This document shows, piece after piece, positions 21,227 to 30,526 of a stretch of DNA of 64,000 bases (positions are counted from its first letter, which is position 1; the number at the start of each line of letters is the position of its first letter). The DNA is taken from positions 124,001-188,000 of the forward strand of contig NZ_CADIKI010000008.1 in NCBI RefSeq assembly GCF_902859935.1, given 5' to 3'. The translations under genes and the position numbers were made by a program. This DNA comes from Paraburkholderia fynbosensis. Its GTDB lineage: Bacteria; Pseudomonadota; Gammaproteobacteria; Burkholderiales; Burkholderiaceae. The notes below the pieces were generated by a model that saw only the letters and a list, made by a program, of their open reading frames with translations, was not told the DNA's origin and ran no database searches.

Positions 21227-22378
21227 TCAGGCACGCGGTTCGACGACCCATGCACCGTTGCGCTCGACCAACACGCGGTCGAACGCAAATTCATCCAGAT
21301 TGTGCTCGTGACCAGGCAGCGCCTGGATCACCACTTCACCGGCATCGCGCAACGCGGCGACGCTCACGCGCAACGCGTCGTCGTGCTGCCACGGCGCGAG
21401 AATTGCGCTGCTGCGCGCTTCGACCGGCGAGATGCGCGCCACTTCACGCAGATCGAGCGAAAAACCGGTTGCCGCACGAGCCCGCCCATAGGCCTGGCCG
21501 ACGTGGTCGTAGCGGCCGCCGCGCGCCACCGCGTTCGGCACGCCGTCGACGTAGGCGGAGAACATCACGCCGCTGTGGTAGGCGTAGCCACGCAGGTCGG
21601 CGAGATCGATCATCACTTCGGCGCCGTCCACCTGGCTCGCGAGGAACGCGAGGTCGTCGAGCGCGCTGGCGATCGCCGGTGCGTTGGGCAAGCGCGCCCG
21701 GGCTTCGTCCAGCATCGAGGCGTCCCCGTACAGCGTCGGCAGCGCGCGCAACGCGTCGCGAATGACCGGCGTGAGCCCCGCCGTCAGTTCGACGAGGCGC
21801 GGTACGTCCTTGCCCGCCAGCGCGTCGTACAGCGACTGCCCGAGGTCGGCGCCGGCCGGCTCGGCTTCGATCAAGGCTGCGAGCACGCCCGCGTGACACA
21901 GATCGAGGCGTACTTTGGCGAGCCCCGCAAGACGCAGCGCGTCGAGCATCAGTTGCTGGATCTCCAGATCCGCTTCGAGGCCGGCGTGACCGTAGATTTC
22001 CGCGCCGATCTGAATCTGCTCGCGCGTCGCGTGCAGGCCGCGCGGCCGCGTATGAGCGACATTGCCCGCGTAGCAAAGACGCGTGACGCCCTGACGGTTC
22101 AGCAGATGCGCATCGATACGCGCAACCTGCGGCGTGATGTCGGCGCGCAGGCCGAGCGTGCGGCCGGACAATTGGTCGACGAGTTTGAAGGTGCGCAGAT
22201 TCAGATCATGGCCGCCGCTGGTGAGCAGCGACTCGAGGTATTCGAGCAGCGGCGGCATCACCATCTCGTAGCCGTACGAACGGAAACGGTCCAGCAAATG
22301 GCGCCGCAACTCTTCGATCTTGCGCGCTTCCGACGGCAGCACGTCGGCAATATTCTCGGGAAGTAACCAGGTCGACAT
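21227..22378 (-). CDS. hisZ: ATP phosphoribosyltransferase regulatory subunit HisZ
   Basis: A 383-residue HisS-like paralogue without tRNA-synthetase activity. It keeps class II core elements ([34 protein letters not shown]) but lacks the C-terminal anticodon-binding domain. HisZ joins the short form of HisG to make active ATP phosphoribosyltransferase and gives histidine feedback. Its partner hisG is not in the window. The true hisS is 8 kb away (30527-31867), which rules out confusion. It starts with ATG at 22378. Confidence 0.95.
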   Translation of the reverse strand: MSTWLLPENIADVLPSEARKIEELRRHLLDRFRSYGYEMVMPPLLEYLESLLTSGGHDLNLRTFKLVDQLSGRTLGLRADITPQVARIDAHLLNRQGVTRLCYAGNVAHTRPRGLHATREQIQIGAEIYGHAGLEADLEIQQLMLDALRLAGLAKVRLDLCHAGVLAALIEAEPAGADLGQSLYDALAGKDVPRLVELTAGLTPVIRDALRALPTLYGDASMLDEARARLPNAPAIASALDDLAFLASQVDGAEVMIDLADLRGYAYHSGVMFSAYVDGVPNAVARGGRYDHVGQAYGRARAATGFSLDLREVARISPVEARSSAILAPWQHDDALRVSVAALRDAGEVVIQALPGHEHNLDEFAFDRVLVERNGAWVVEPRA

Positions 22379-22611
22379 CGATACAGTCCTACGACGTTGA
22401 ACACGGCGGCTGAAGCGCCGGTAAGTGAGTGTGAGAATGGCGGGCTACGGCTGGATTCTGGCGACTATCGCGGACGTCGGCGTGGTCCGCCGACAGCGCT
22501 TCAAGTGGATATCGGCGTACGTTACAGCGCCCACCGCACCCAAACCGTGCCCTTGGCCCTTGCGAGCAATCGGGCAAGCACCACGTGCCGCCCACTCGCC
22601 GACGTCGCCCG

Positions 22612-22803
22612 TCAGGTCACGATAAACAGCAGGATCAGCCCGAGCAGCATCACGATCAGACCACCCACGCGAATCTGATGCGCAGGCCGTTCCGCTATTT
22701 TACGGAACGTGTCCCGCCAGGCGGCCGGAAAAACGAAGGGGAACATCCCCTCGATAATCAGCATCAACGCGATCGCGAGCAGTAACGAGCCGGCTATATC
22801 CAT
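22612..22803 (-). CDS. DUF2065 family small membrane protein
   Basis: A 63-residue protein with two hydrophobic segments (LLLAIALMLIIEGMFPFVFP and VGGLIVMLLGLILLFIV) joined by a basic loop DTFRKIAERP. This matches the DUF2065/YjeT family, which typically sits between hflC and purA or hisZ in proteobacteria, as here. Probably an inner-membrane protein associated with HflKC by context; function not known. Confidence 0.9.
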   Translation of the reverse strand: MDIAGSLLLAIALMLIIEGMFPFVFPAAWRDTFRKIAERPAHQIRVGGLIVMLLGLILLFIVT

Positions 22804-22848
22804 GCGAATTCAACGGGCCGCGATACGAATGCCACGGCCTTCCGGTTA

Positions 22849-23751
22849 TCAGTGTTTGCGCGAGGCCGCGGGAGCGTCCGGCGTAACGCCACCGGTCGGA
22901 CTACGCATGAAGCGGAAGAACTCGTTGTTCGGATCGACCACGATCAGATCGCCCGGCTTAAAGGTCTTCTTGTATGCCTGCATGCTCAGATAAAACTGGT
23001 AGAACTGCGGATCCTTGCCGAATGCTTCGGCGGCGATTTCCGCTGCCTTCGCATCGCCTTCGCCGCGGATGGTCTGCGCCTGGCCGTAGCCGTCGGCGAG
23101 CACCGCCTGCTGCTGCGCGAGCGCGTCCGCCTTGATCCGGTTGGCCTCGGCCGCGCCCTTTGCGCGCTCGTCGGCGGCGATCTGCTCGCGGGCGGCGATC
23201 ATCCGTTTGAAGACCGAATCGGTCATCTCCGCCGGGAAATCGACGCGCGTCAGTTGCACGTCGACTACCGACACGCCCAGTGAGGCCGCGCCCTTGTCGA
23301 GCGCGCCGCGTGCTTGGTCGGCGACGCTTTGCTGTTTGGCGAGCGCGTCGGCCAGCGTGAACTGGCCGAACGCATCACCGAGCGCTGCGCGCGACAGCAA
23401 CGCGAGCCGCTCCGGCAGGCTCTGCACATCACCCTTGGTTTGGGCGAGCAGCTTGAGCGGATCGGTGACGCGGAACCTGATGACCGGGTTGACCAGCAGC
23501 TCGGTCTTATCCGACGTGGCGAAGCGGTCTTCGTCCGGTGCGTCCAGCGACTGGATGCGGTTGTCGACCAGCGTGACCGTTTGCAGAGGCGGCGGCAATT
23601 TGACGTGCAGACCCGGGCCGAGCAACGTGGGCGGCGTATCGCCTCGCGACGACAACACGGCCATGTGCCGCTGATCGACGACGAACACCATCGACGAAGC
23701 CGCGAACAGCACGATGACGACAGCCACGACGAGCGCAATGATCTTGTTCAT
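22849..23751 (-). CDS. hflC: HflC, membrane protease modulator (SPFH/prohibitin family)
   Basis: A 300-residue protein with one N-terminal membrane helix (IIALVVAVVIVLFAASSMVFVV) and an SPFH domain with VDQRHMAVL, the segment SLDAPDEDRFATSDKTELLV, and a long heptad-rich Ala/Glu helix. It forms with HflK a large periplasm-facing cage around the FtsH protease. It lies 12 bp after hflK and is surely cotranscribed. Length and order are normal for the family. Confidence 0.96.
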   Translation of the reverse strand: MNKIIALVVAVVIVLFAASSMVFVVDQRHMAVLSSRGDTPPTLLGPGLHVKLPPPLQTVTLVDNRIQSLDAPDEDRFATSDKTELLVNPVIRFRVTDPLKLLAQTKGDVQSLPERLALLSRAALGDAFGQFTLADALAKQQSVADQARGALDKGAASLGVSVVDVQLTRVDFPAEMTDSVFKRMIAAREQIAADERAKGAAEANRIKADALAQQQAVLADGYGQAQTIRGEGDAKAAEIAAEAFGKDPQFYQFYLSMQAYKKTFKPGDLIVVDPNNEFFRFMRSPTGGVTPDAPAASRKH

Positions 23752-23763
23752 GTTGTGCGCTCC

Positions 23764-25143
23764 TTATTGAACGTCGTCTTCGCGCATGCGATTGCGGAAG
23801 GCTTCGCGTGAACGCATCGAGGCGCCGCTGGCTCTCGGCTCGCTGGCGGGCACATCGCTCGCGGCGGGAGCCGATGCCGTTCCCGCGACCGGGGCGGAAG
23901 CGCCCGACGGTGCCACGGCGCTTGCCGCTTGCGGCGCACCGGCAGCCGTGGCGCCCGGCGTGGCCGCAGCCGCGTCGGCGACGCGCTGGCGGGCCTGCTC
24001 GGCCAGCTTGTCGAGCGGCAGATACAACACGTTGTTGCCGTTCTTGCTGTCCACAAACACCTTGGTCGTAGTCGAGTAGATCTGCTGCATGGTTTCCATG
24101 TACATGCGCGTGCGGATCACGGCGGGCGCTTTCGAATACTGCGCGAACACCTGCTTGAAGCGGTCGGCTTCGCCTTGCGCCTGCGCCACCGTCTTTTCGC
24201 TGTAGGTCTTCGCTTCTTGTATTTGGCGCGCCACGTCGGCTTGCGCACGTGGCAACAGATCCGCCGCATAGGCCTGCGCATCGCGCTTCGCGCGCTCGTT
24301 TTCCTGGCGCACCTTGGCGGCGTCGTCGAACGCGGCCTGCACCTGGTCGGGCATCTGCACGCTCTGGATCGTCACACCTGTCACGGCAAGGCCGGATTCG
24401 TATTGATCGAGGGATTGCTGGATCGCCGCCACCAGTTGCTGGCGCATTGTTTCGCGATCCTGATCGAGGACTTCGTTCGTGCTGCGCGCGCCGACGATGC
24501 CGCGCACGGCCGCCTGCGCAGCACGCGTCACGCTCTGGTCGGGGTCACCGCTGCGGAACAGGTAATCGGTGGGCTTGCGCACCTGATATTGCACCGCGAA
24601 GCGAACGTCGACGATATCGCCGTCGTGCGTCAGCATCGACGCGTCCTTCACGTTCGCCGGACGCACCACGTTGTTGCGGCCGATCTCCACCTGGCGGACC
24701 TGGCCGATATTGACGAACTCATGTGCTTCGAACGGATACGGCAGGCGCCAGTGCACGCCCTGCCCGGCGGTGTAGCGATACTTGCCGAACTGCATGACGA
24801 CCGCGGCCTGGCCATCCTGAACGACGAACACGCCGCTGCCGAGATAGATCGCGATCAGCACGCCGATCACGATGCCCACGCCGATGCGCGCGCCACGTCC
24901 GTTGTCCGGACGGCCGCCACCCGCACCACCGCCCTTGCGGCCCAAAATCCGGCTCAAGCGGCGGTTGAAATCACGCCACATCTCGTCGAGATCGGGCGGA
25001 CCTTCGCCGTCCTTCGGCGGACGCTTGGGATCGTTGGGCCGTTGCCGGTCACCGTTGCCGTCTCCCCGGCCCCAGCGCGGATCGTTCAGTGAAAGCAAGG
25101 CTCGCATGCGCAGCCAGATACTCCGCTCGTTGTAATCGTTCAC
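23764..25143 (-). CDS. hflK: HflK, membrane protease modulator (SPFH/prohibitin family)
   Basis: A 459-residue partner of HflC. It has a Gly/Arg/Pro-rich cytoplasmic N terminus (residues 1-85), one membrane helix near 87-108 (GVGIVIGVLIAIYLGSGVFVV), and an SPFH domain (QDGQAAVVMQFGKYRYT, GVHWRLPYPFE). A coiled helix follows, then ENERAKRDAQAYAADLLPRA. The last 60 residues are Ala/Ser/Pro-rich low complexity ending in a charged patch. The start is a GTG at 25143; an ATG 12 codons later is possible. It lies 49 bp downstream of hflX. Confidence 0.95.
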   Translation of the reverse strand: MNDYNERSIWLRMRALLSLNDPRWGRGDGNGDRQRPNDPKRPPKDGEGPPDLDEMWRDFNRRLSRILGRKGGGAGGGRPDNGRGARIGVGIVIGVLIAIYLGSGVFVVQDGQAAVVMQFGKYRYTAGQGVHWRLPYPFEAHEFVNIGQVRQVEIGRNNVVRPANVKDASMLTHDGDIVDVRFAVQYQVRKPTDYLFRSGDPDQSVTRAAQAAVRGIVGARSTNEVLDQDRETMRQQLVAAIQQSLDQYESGLAVTGVTIQSVQMPDQVQAAFDDAAKVRQENERAKRDAQAYAADLLPRAQADVARQIQEAKTYSEKTVAQAQGEADRFKQVFAQYSKAPAVIRTRMYMETMQQIYSTTTKVFVDSKNGNNVLYLPLDKLAEQARQRVADAAAATPGATAAGAPQAASAVAPSGASAPVAGTASAPAASDVPASEPRASGASMRSREAFRNRMREDDVQ

Positions 25144-25192
25144 CTGTGTTCGTTCACCAGAGTAGACAGCGGGTCAGTGCAATTGGAACGGG

Positions 25193-26407
25193 TCAGTGCC
25201 CGAGTTCTGGAACCTTGCGGTCGTCGCGTGGTGCTGCCGACCGGCCTTCTTCCGACCGATCGATCAACGTATCGGCAAGCGGTTCAGCAGTAGCGATTTC
25301 AGCGATGGCAGCACGCAACGCATCCAGTCCTTGCCCGGTGCGCGCGCTCAAAAAGACGCGCGAAATATTACCATATTCATCCCGCTCGACCGCGTCGCCA
25401 CGGGCCGCCAACTCCGGCACCGCATCGATCTTGTTGAACACCAGCACCTGGCGGATCGTGTCCGCGCCGATCGCGTGCAATACCTCGTTCACCTGATCGA
25501 TCTGGTCGAGGCGCACCGCGCTCGACGCATCGACAACATGCAGGAGCAGGTCGGCATGAATGGTTTCTTCGAGCGTGGCGCGAAACGCCGCGACCAGCTG
25601 GTGAGGCAATTCGCGAATGAAGCCGACCGTGTCGGACACCACCACCTGCCCCGCTTCGTCGCCGAGGTAGACACGCCGCGAGGTCGTGTCGAGCGTCGCG
25701 AACAGCTGGTCGGCGGCATACGCCTGAGCTTTCGTGAGCGCGTTGAAGAGCGTGGACTTGCCCGCGTTCGTGTAGCCGACGAGCGATACCGACATCGTCT
25801 GGTTGCGGCTGCGCGCGCGGCGCTGCGTGCCGTGCTGACGGCGCAGTTTTTCGAGCCGCGTCTTGAGCGCCTTGATGCGCTCGCCGATCAGACGGCGGTC
25901 GGTTTCGAGCTGCGTTTCGCCGGGGCCGCGCAAACCGATGCCGCCTTTCTGGCGTTCGAGGTGGGTCCACGCGCGAATCAGCCGGGTCGACAGATATTGC
26001 AGCTGCGCGAGTTCCACCTGCAGCTTGCCTTCGTGGCTGCGGGCGCGTTGCGCAAAAATATCGAGGATGAGACTCGTGCGATCGACCACGCGCCGATTAA
26101 GCGCCTGCTCCAGATTGCGCTGCTGCGCAGGTGCCAGAGCGTGATTGAAGATGACGAGTTCGATGTCGTTCGCCTCACAGGCAAGACGCAATTCTTCGGC
26201 CTTGCCGCTGCCGACGAACATCTTCGCGTCGGGACTGGAGCGGCGTCCTGTGAGGGTGACTAGGGGATTCGCGCCCGCGCTTTGCGCGAGCAGGCTGAGT
26301 TCTTCGAGACTGGCTTCGAAATCGATCTTACCGAAGTCGATGCCGACAAGCGCTGCATTGATCAAATTGGAGGGTATCAAAATGAGGCGGCCGGGAGTAA
26401 TCGCCAA
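25193..26407 (-). CDS. hflX: Ribosome-associated GTPase HflX
   Basis: A 404-residue Obg/HflX-superfamily GTPase. The N-terminal ATP/ribosome-binding domain (FVGSGKAEEL, FNHALAPAQQRNLEQAL, DRTSLILDIFAQRARS) leads to the glycine-rich GGIGLRGPGETQLETDRR. The G domain then shows G1 GYTNAGKST, G3 DTVGFIRELP and G4 NKID. HflX splits stalled or heat-damaged 70S ribosomes. The first possible start is a TTG at 26407, 30 bp after hfq, without a clear ribosome site. Another TTG about 14 codons in is possible, so the start is tentative. Confidence 0.95.
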   Translation of the reverse strand: MAITPGRLILIPSNLINAALVGIDFGKIDFEASLEELSLLAQSAGANPLVTLTGRRSSPDAKMFVGSGKAEELRLACEANDIELVIFNHALAPAQQRNLEQALNRRVVDRTSLILDIFAQRARSHEGKLQVELAQLQYLSTRLIRAWTHLERQKGGIGLRGPGETQLETDRRLIGERIKALKTRLEKLRRQHGTQRRARSRNQTMSVSLVGYTNAGKSTLFNALTKAQAYAADQLFATLDTTSRRVYLGDEAGQVVVSDTVGFIRELPHQLVAAFRATLEETIHADLLLHVVDASSAVRLDQIDQVNEVLHAIGADTIRQVLVFNKIDAVPELAARGDAVERDEYGNISRVFLSARTGQGLDALRAAIAEIATAEPLADTLIDRSEEGRSAAPRDDRKVPELGH

Positions 26408-26437
26408 CGGGCGACGCTACGCCGGCCGCGACGGGGG

Positions 26438-26674
26438 TTAGGACTGTTCGGAATCCGGGTGGAAATTCACCGGGCGGGCTGGCACGACCGTCGAGATTGC
26501 GTGCTTGTAGACCATCTGGGTGACCGTATTCCGGAGCAACACGACGTACTGGTCGAACGATTCGATGTTCCCTTGAAGCTTGATGCCGTTGACCAGGTAG
26601 ATCGACACCGGCACATGCTCTTTACGCAGTGCGTTCAAAAACGGGTCTTGTAACAATTGCCCTTTGTTGCTCAT
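26438..26674 (-). CDS. hfq: RNA chaperone Hfq
   Basis: A 78-residue Hfq starting [19 protein letters not shown]. The Sm1 motif ([20 protein letters not shown]) and the Sm2 motif with YKHAIST are intact; Gln8 of the proximal RNA site is present. The C-terminal tail is short, as in other Burkholderia main-chromosome Hfq proteins. Hfq hexamers bind sRNAs and U-rich tails. The start is firm: GGAG lies six bases before the ATG at 26674. It sits between der and hflX, the standard order. Confidence 0.98.
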   Translation of the reverse strand: MSNKGQLLQDPFLNALRKEHVPVSIYLVNGIKLQGNIESFDQYVVLLRNTVTQMVYKHAISTVVPARPVNFHPDSEQS

Positions 26675-26816
26675 AGCAAACTCCGTATTTTTTTGCAGGT
26701 TGACTGAATTGACGGTGAGGAAAAAGAGATCAGCCGTCAACCGCTACACTATAGCCGATTTTCGTTTTTGCGCGAGAGCCGGGGTCCTGCGCCCAAACCC
26801 AACACGCACGCGGGTT

Positions 26817-28154
26817 TCAGCCTTTGTCCGCGTAAGGGTTCGTCGATGATCTGAACTCTATTCGCAATGGAGTCCCAGTCAGCTTGAAAGTTTCCCTGAA
26901 GCGGTTTTCGAGGTAGCGTTTATACGTTTCGGTGATCGCGTCGAGTGCGTTGCCGTGAATCACGATGATCGGCGGATTCTGTCCGCCCTGGTGCGCGTAA
27001 CGCAGTTTCGGCCGCACCGGACCACGACGGCGCGGCTGCTGGAATTCAACCGCATCGATCAGCGCGCGCGTGAGCTTCGGCGTCGGCAGCTTGGCCATCG
27101 CCGCGCTATACGCATCGTCGACCGAACGCATCAGCGGACCAATACCGGTTTTCTCCGCGGCGGAAATGAAATGGAATTTCGCGAAGTCGAGAAATTTTAG
27201 TTTGCGCTCGAGGTCCGCTTTGGTGCGCTCGCGCACATGTGGATCAAGACCGTCCCACTTGTTCACGCCCACCACCAGCGCGCGGCCCTGCTCCACGACG
27301 AAGCCGGCAATGTGCGCGTCCTGTTCGGAGATGTCCTGGCGCGCGTCGAGCAGCAGGATCACGACGTTCGCATCCGAGATCGATTGCAGCGTCTTCACCA
27401 CCGAGAATTTCTCGATCGCTTCGAACACCTTGCCGCGGCGGCGCAGGCCGGCCGTGTCGATCAGCGTGTACGGCTTGCCCTGGCGCTCGAAGTCGACGTA
27501 GATCGAATCACGCGTCGTGCCTGGCATGTCGAACGCGATCACGCGCTCTTCGCCCACCAGCGCGTTGATCAGCGTCGACTTGCCGACGTTCGGACGGCCG
27601 ACGATCGCGATCTTCACGCCACGCGCCGCTTTCTCGTCGTCGCTTTCTTCCGGCTGGCCGGCGTACGCGACGCCGAGCGCCTCGTCGATCATTTCCGTGA
27701 CGCCGTCACCATGCGCGGCCGAAATCGCGCGCGGGTCGCCGAGACCGAGTTCGTAGAAGTCGGCGGCGACAGTCGTGTACTTCATCCCCTCGGCCTTGTT
27801 GACGACGAGGAAGATCGGCCGGCCGACCTTGCGCAGATAGTCGGCAATCGACTTGTCCTGCGGCGCAAGACCGTTGCGGCCGTCGACGATGAACACGACG
27901 ATGTCGGATTCTTCTACCGCCTGGCGGGTTTGACGCGCCATCTCGTGCAGGATGCCGTCTTTCGCGACCGGTTCGAAGCCGCCGGTATCGACGACCAGAT
28001 ACGGCCGCTCGCCCGTGCGCCCTTCGCCGTAATGGCGATCGCGGGTCAGGCCGGGCAGGTCGGCAACCAGCGCGTCACGCGAGCGCGTGAGGCGGTTGAA
28101 CAGCGTGGATTTCCCCACATTGGGGCGCCCGACGAGGGCAATAACGGGTTTCAT
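26817..28154 (-). CDS. der: Ribosome biogenesis GTPase Der (EngA)
   Basis: A 445-residue protein with the diagnostic tandem GTPase domains: the first P-loop [14 protein letters not shown] near residue 8 and the second [14 protein letters not shown] near residue 185. Each has a DTxG motif and an NKxD motif (NKAEG variant in the first, NKWDG in the second). A C-terminal KH-like domain follows ([14 protein letters not shown]). Der acts in 50S subunit assembly. The ATG at 28154 fits the family start [14 protein letters not shown]. It is separated from bamB by an unusually long 456-bp gap with hairpins. Confidence 0.97.
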   Translation of the reverse strand: MKPVIALVGRPNVGKSTLFNRLTRSRDALVADLPGLTRDRHYGEGRTGERPYLVVDTGGFEPVAKDGILHEMARQTRQAVEESDIVVFIVDGRNGLAPQDKSIADYLRKVGRPIFLVVNKAEGMKYTTVAADFYELGLGDPRAISAAHGDGVTEMIDEALGVAYAGQPEESDDEKAARGVKIAIVGRPNVGKSTLINALVGEERVIAFDMPGTTRDSIYVDFERQGKPYTLIDTAGLRRRGKVFEAIEKFSVVKTLQSISDANVVILLLDARQDISEQDAHIAGFVVEQGRALVVGVNKWDGLDPHVRERTKADLERKLKFLDFAKFHFISAAEKTGIGPLMRSVDDAYSAAMAKLPTPKLTRALIDAVEFQQPRRRGPVRPKLRYAHQGGQNPPIIVIHGNALDAITETYKRYLENRFRETFKLTGTPLRIEFRSSTNPYADKG

Positions 28155-28361
28155 CAGATGTTGTTCACGGTGAAACGCGGGATCGAAATCGACCGCTCGC
28201 GTAGCGACGCCATGCGGCCGCCACACGGCAGCGTTTGACGAAAATTATCACGAATTCGACCAGCCCCGGATGTGCGGGCAATATGCACATTCGGGCGGAC
28301 GGGGATTTGGCTGTATGGGCAGCGCCAATGGGCCGCCAGATTCAGTCTTTCTTGCTCGACG

Positions 28362-28491
28362 GCCCGCACGCCCGTTCGCGGGCGATGGATCTGCGAGACC
28401 GCCGACAGGTGGTGCCGCAAGCAGCCACCAAGGGCACGAGGCTTACACGTGCCCTGTCTGATCCAACTTGCCGGACCACCCACTCCGGCAA
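28362..28491 (-). ncRNA. Candidate structured RNA or der leader (four consecutive hairpins)
   Basis: Four stems lie within 130 nt. They are TTGCCGG/CCGGCAA (28468-28474 with 28485-28491), AGGGCACG/CGTGCCCT (28431-28438 with 28448-28455), GGTGGTGC/GCAgCCACC (28408-28415 with 28421-28429, one bulge) and GCCCGC/GCGGGC (28362-28367 with 28378-28383). A weak promoter reading left, TTGATT (28533-28538) and TATCGC (28510-28515) at 17-bp spacing, would start RNA near 28503, just before the first stem. Strand is inferred from the flanking genes. It may be a der 5' leader or a separate small RNA; no known RNA family is recognised. Confidence 0.35.
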
Positions 28492-28556
28492 AATTCTTCG
28501 ACTTGCTTTGCGATACGACAACAATCAAAAACAATCAAAACCAGCTCGACTGAAAC

Positions 28557-28586
28557 GCGCGCGGCCGGCGAAGCCGGCCTGCGCGC
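28557..28586 (-). terminator. Possible bamB terminator
   Basis: GGCCGGC/GCCGGCC with a GAA loop, extended after a one-base bulge by six more GC pairs. It lies 25 bp after the bamB stop on the minus strand. The tail that follows is only moderately T-rich, so efficiency is uncertain. Confidence 0.5.
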
Positions 28587-28610
28587 CAGACGACGGCGAG
28601 CCTCGCGCAA

Positions 28611-29756
28611 TCAGCGCGGGCGATAGCCGTACAGGCCGCCGTCGCGCGTCTGCACGACCAGCGTCTCGCCGGCCAGCACCGGCGCCGCGGTAATCGCGCT
28701 GCCGTCGGTCTTCACGCGGGCGACGAGCGTGCCGTCGGCAGCCGACAGGAAGTGCACGTAGCCCTGATAGTCGCCAAACACCGCAGCGCGGCCCAGCAGG
28801 AACGGCACGCTCAGATCGCGGTTCTTCAGCTGGTCGTTCTTCCACAGCACCGCGCCGGTATTGACGTCGAACGCCGACGCCACCGACCAGTCGTCCGCCG
28901 CCACCACGGTGCGGTCATCCTGTGCGAGGCCGCTCGTGCTCGAGAACGCCTTTTCCCACACCACGCGGCCCGAGTTCGCATCGAAACAGCCAATCTGGCC
29001 CTGGAACGTCACCGCGCAGGTTTGCGAACCGACCAGCGTGGGCGGACCGGTCACGTCGTTGATACGCTCCACCTCCGTCACACCCTTCGGATACGACACC
29101 GGGGTCTGCCAGTAGGCGTCGCCGGTTTGCAGGTTGATCGCGGCGAACGAACCGCCCGGGAAACCGGCCAGCACGGCCGCGTCGCCCGCGAAGGTCATGC
29201 CCGACGACACCCGCAGATTGAGCGGCACTGCGCGGTTGCGGTAGTTCCACTTCTGCTCGCCGGTTTGCGCATTGAAAGCGACGAGCTGGCCGTCGACCGT
29301 GCGCACCACCACGAGACCGTTGCCAACCAGCGGCGGCGAAATGATTTCACCCGGCGCCTTGGCGGTCCACAACTGTTTGCCGTCCGCGCCGAGCACGTAG
29401 ACGTCGCCCTTCAGACCGCCGACCGCCGTGAGCGTGCCGTCGCTGCCGACACCCGCCGACAGATCGTCACGCAGCTTGACGCGCCAGATGTCCTTGCCGG
29501 TTTGCGCGTCGATCTTCGCAACCGAACCGTTCGCACCTGCGGCGAACACCGCGTTACCGACAGCGATCGGCGCGAACAGGTAACGGCCCGCCTTGCCCAC
29601 GCTCGCCGTCCAGGCCTGCTGCACGTCGAGCACGGGTTTGAACTCGGTGAGCGGCGTCGGCACACGGCGCTCGTCTTTCGTGGATGAGCAAGCCGCCATC
29701 GTGAGGACGGTCATCGCACAGATAACGGGCACGGCGTAACGTTTCAGCAGATTCAT
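28611..29756 (-). CDS. bamB: Outer membrane protein assembly lipoprotein BamB
   Basis: A 381-residue lipoprotein. The signal peptide ends LTMAAC with Cys23 as the acylation site, then come PQQ-like beta-propeller repeats. These are visible as recurring AxDGKxLW-like strands: ADGKQLWTAKAPG, NAQTGEQKWNYR, DANSGRVVWEKAF, DVNTGAVLWKND. BamB is part of the BAM complex that inserts outer-membrane beta-barrels. The ATG at 29756 gives the normal lipoprotein signal; an ATG five codons upstream is possible. It follows a YfgM-like gene by 74 bp. Confidence 0.96.
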   Translation of the reverse strand: MNLLKRYAVPVICAMTVLTMAACSSTKDERRVPTPLTEFKPVLDVQQAWTASVGKAGRYLFAPIAVGNAVFAAGANGSVAKIDAQTGKDIWRVKLRDDLSAGVGSDGTLTAVGGLKGDVYVLGADGKQLWTAKAPGEIISPPLVGNGLVVVRTVDGQLVAFNAQTGEQKWNYRNRAVPLNLRVSSGMTFAGDAAVLAGFPGGSFAAINLQTGDAYWQTPVSYPKGVTEVERINDVTGPPTLVGSQTCAVTFQGQIGCFDANSGRVVWEKAFSSTSGLAQDDRTVVAADDWSVASAFDVNTGAVLWKNDQLKNRDLSVPFLLGRAAVFGDYQGYVHFLSAADGTLVARVKTDGSAITAAPVLAGETLVVQTRDGGLYGYRPR

Positions 29757-29830
29757 CGGTGGACGAAGCATTCAGGAAATTAATTAAAGGAGACCGGTTG
29801 GTCGTTCGTGCGGCGCACTGCGTGTGGCGA

Positions 29831-30460
29831 TCAGCCGCCCAGCGCGTCCAGCTTGAACTGAATCAACTGGCGTGCCGAGCTGTCGTTTTTCGACAGCGAG
29901 TCGAGCGCGAGTTTGTAGGCCGTGCGCGCATCGTCGCGCTTGCCCTGAGCGGCGAGCAGGTCGCCGCGGCGGTTCGCCACGACGCCCTTGAACGCGTCGG
30001 ATTGCGGCTCGGCGAGCAATGCGAGGCCCTGGTCATAAGCCTTCTCGTCGAGCAGCAGCGACGCCATGCGCAGCTTGGCGATCTGCTTGAACTCGTCGTC
30101 TTTCGCGTGATCGATGATCCATTGCAACTGGGCCTTCGCACCGGCTTCGTCGCCTGCTGCGTAGAGAGCCTTGGCTGCGCCCAGCGCGCTCATCTGCGCA
30201 TACGCGGTGCGGCTGAACTTGTCTTCCATGTCAGTGGCGGCGCGCGTGATCCGGGCCTTGTCGCCCGATGCCACGGCTTGCTGCACCTGGTCATACAGCA
30301 CCGCGGCTTCCGCCGCCTGACGCCGTTGCCAAAAATTCCAGCCGTTCCACCCGGCTGCTGCAACCAGCGCCACCAGCACGATCCAAGTGGTTGCATTGCC
30401 CCACTGCGTCCACCATGCCTTCAGACTTTCAATCGATTCTTGTTCGTCGTGGTAACTCAT
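29831..30460 (-). CDS. yfgM: YfgM-like membrane-anchored tetratricopeptide protein
   Basis: A 209-residue protein with a short cytoplasmic N terminus, one membrane helix (about 24-43, TTWIVLVALVAAAGWNGWNF) and a periplasmic helical domain with TPR-like helices. AQLQWIIDHAKDDEFKQIAKLRMA is the YfgM signature region. YfgM works near the SecYEG translocon with periplasmic chaperones such as PpiD. It sits between hisS and bamB exactly as in E. coli. Confidence 0.92.
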   Translation of the reverse strand: MSYHDEQESIESLKAWWTQWGNATTWIVLVALVAAAGWNGWNFWQRRQAAEAAVLYDQVQQAVASGDKARITRAATDMEDKFSRTAYAQMSALGAAKALYAAGDEAGAKAQLQWIIDHAKDDEFKQIAKLRMASLLLDEKAYDQGLALLAEPQSDAFKGVVANRRGDLLAAQGKRDDARTAYKLALDSLSKNDSSARQLIQFKLDALGG

Positions 30461-30526
30461 TGCCCGGCGATTTCCTCTTTCTTGATTCGTGTGCGTGTCG
30501 AGCCAATCGGCCCGACGACATCGCGA

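Larger units (their letters stand above)
28155..28610. other. bamB-der intergenic region, rich in hairpins
   Basis: A 456-bp stretch without a credible gene inside an otherwise compact operon. It holds, in minus-strand order: a possible bamB terminator (28557-28586), a tandem 10-bp repeat ACAATCAAAA (28521-28540), a weak promoter, and four hairpins (28362-28491). Open frames on both strands lack protein character. Confidence 0.6.

Noticed and set aside
28154..28534. 126-codon minus-strand frame upstream of der
   Set aside because: Not protein-like and it covers the hairpin cluster; der has a better start at 28154.
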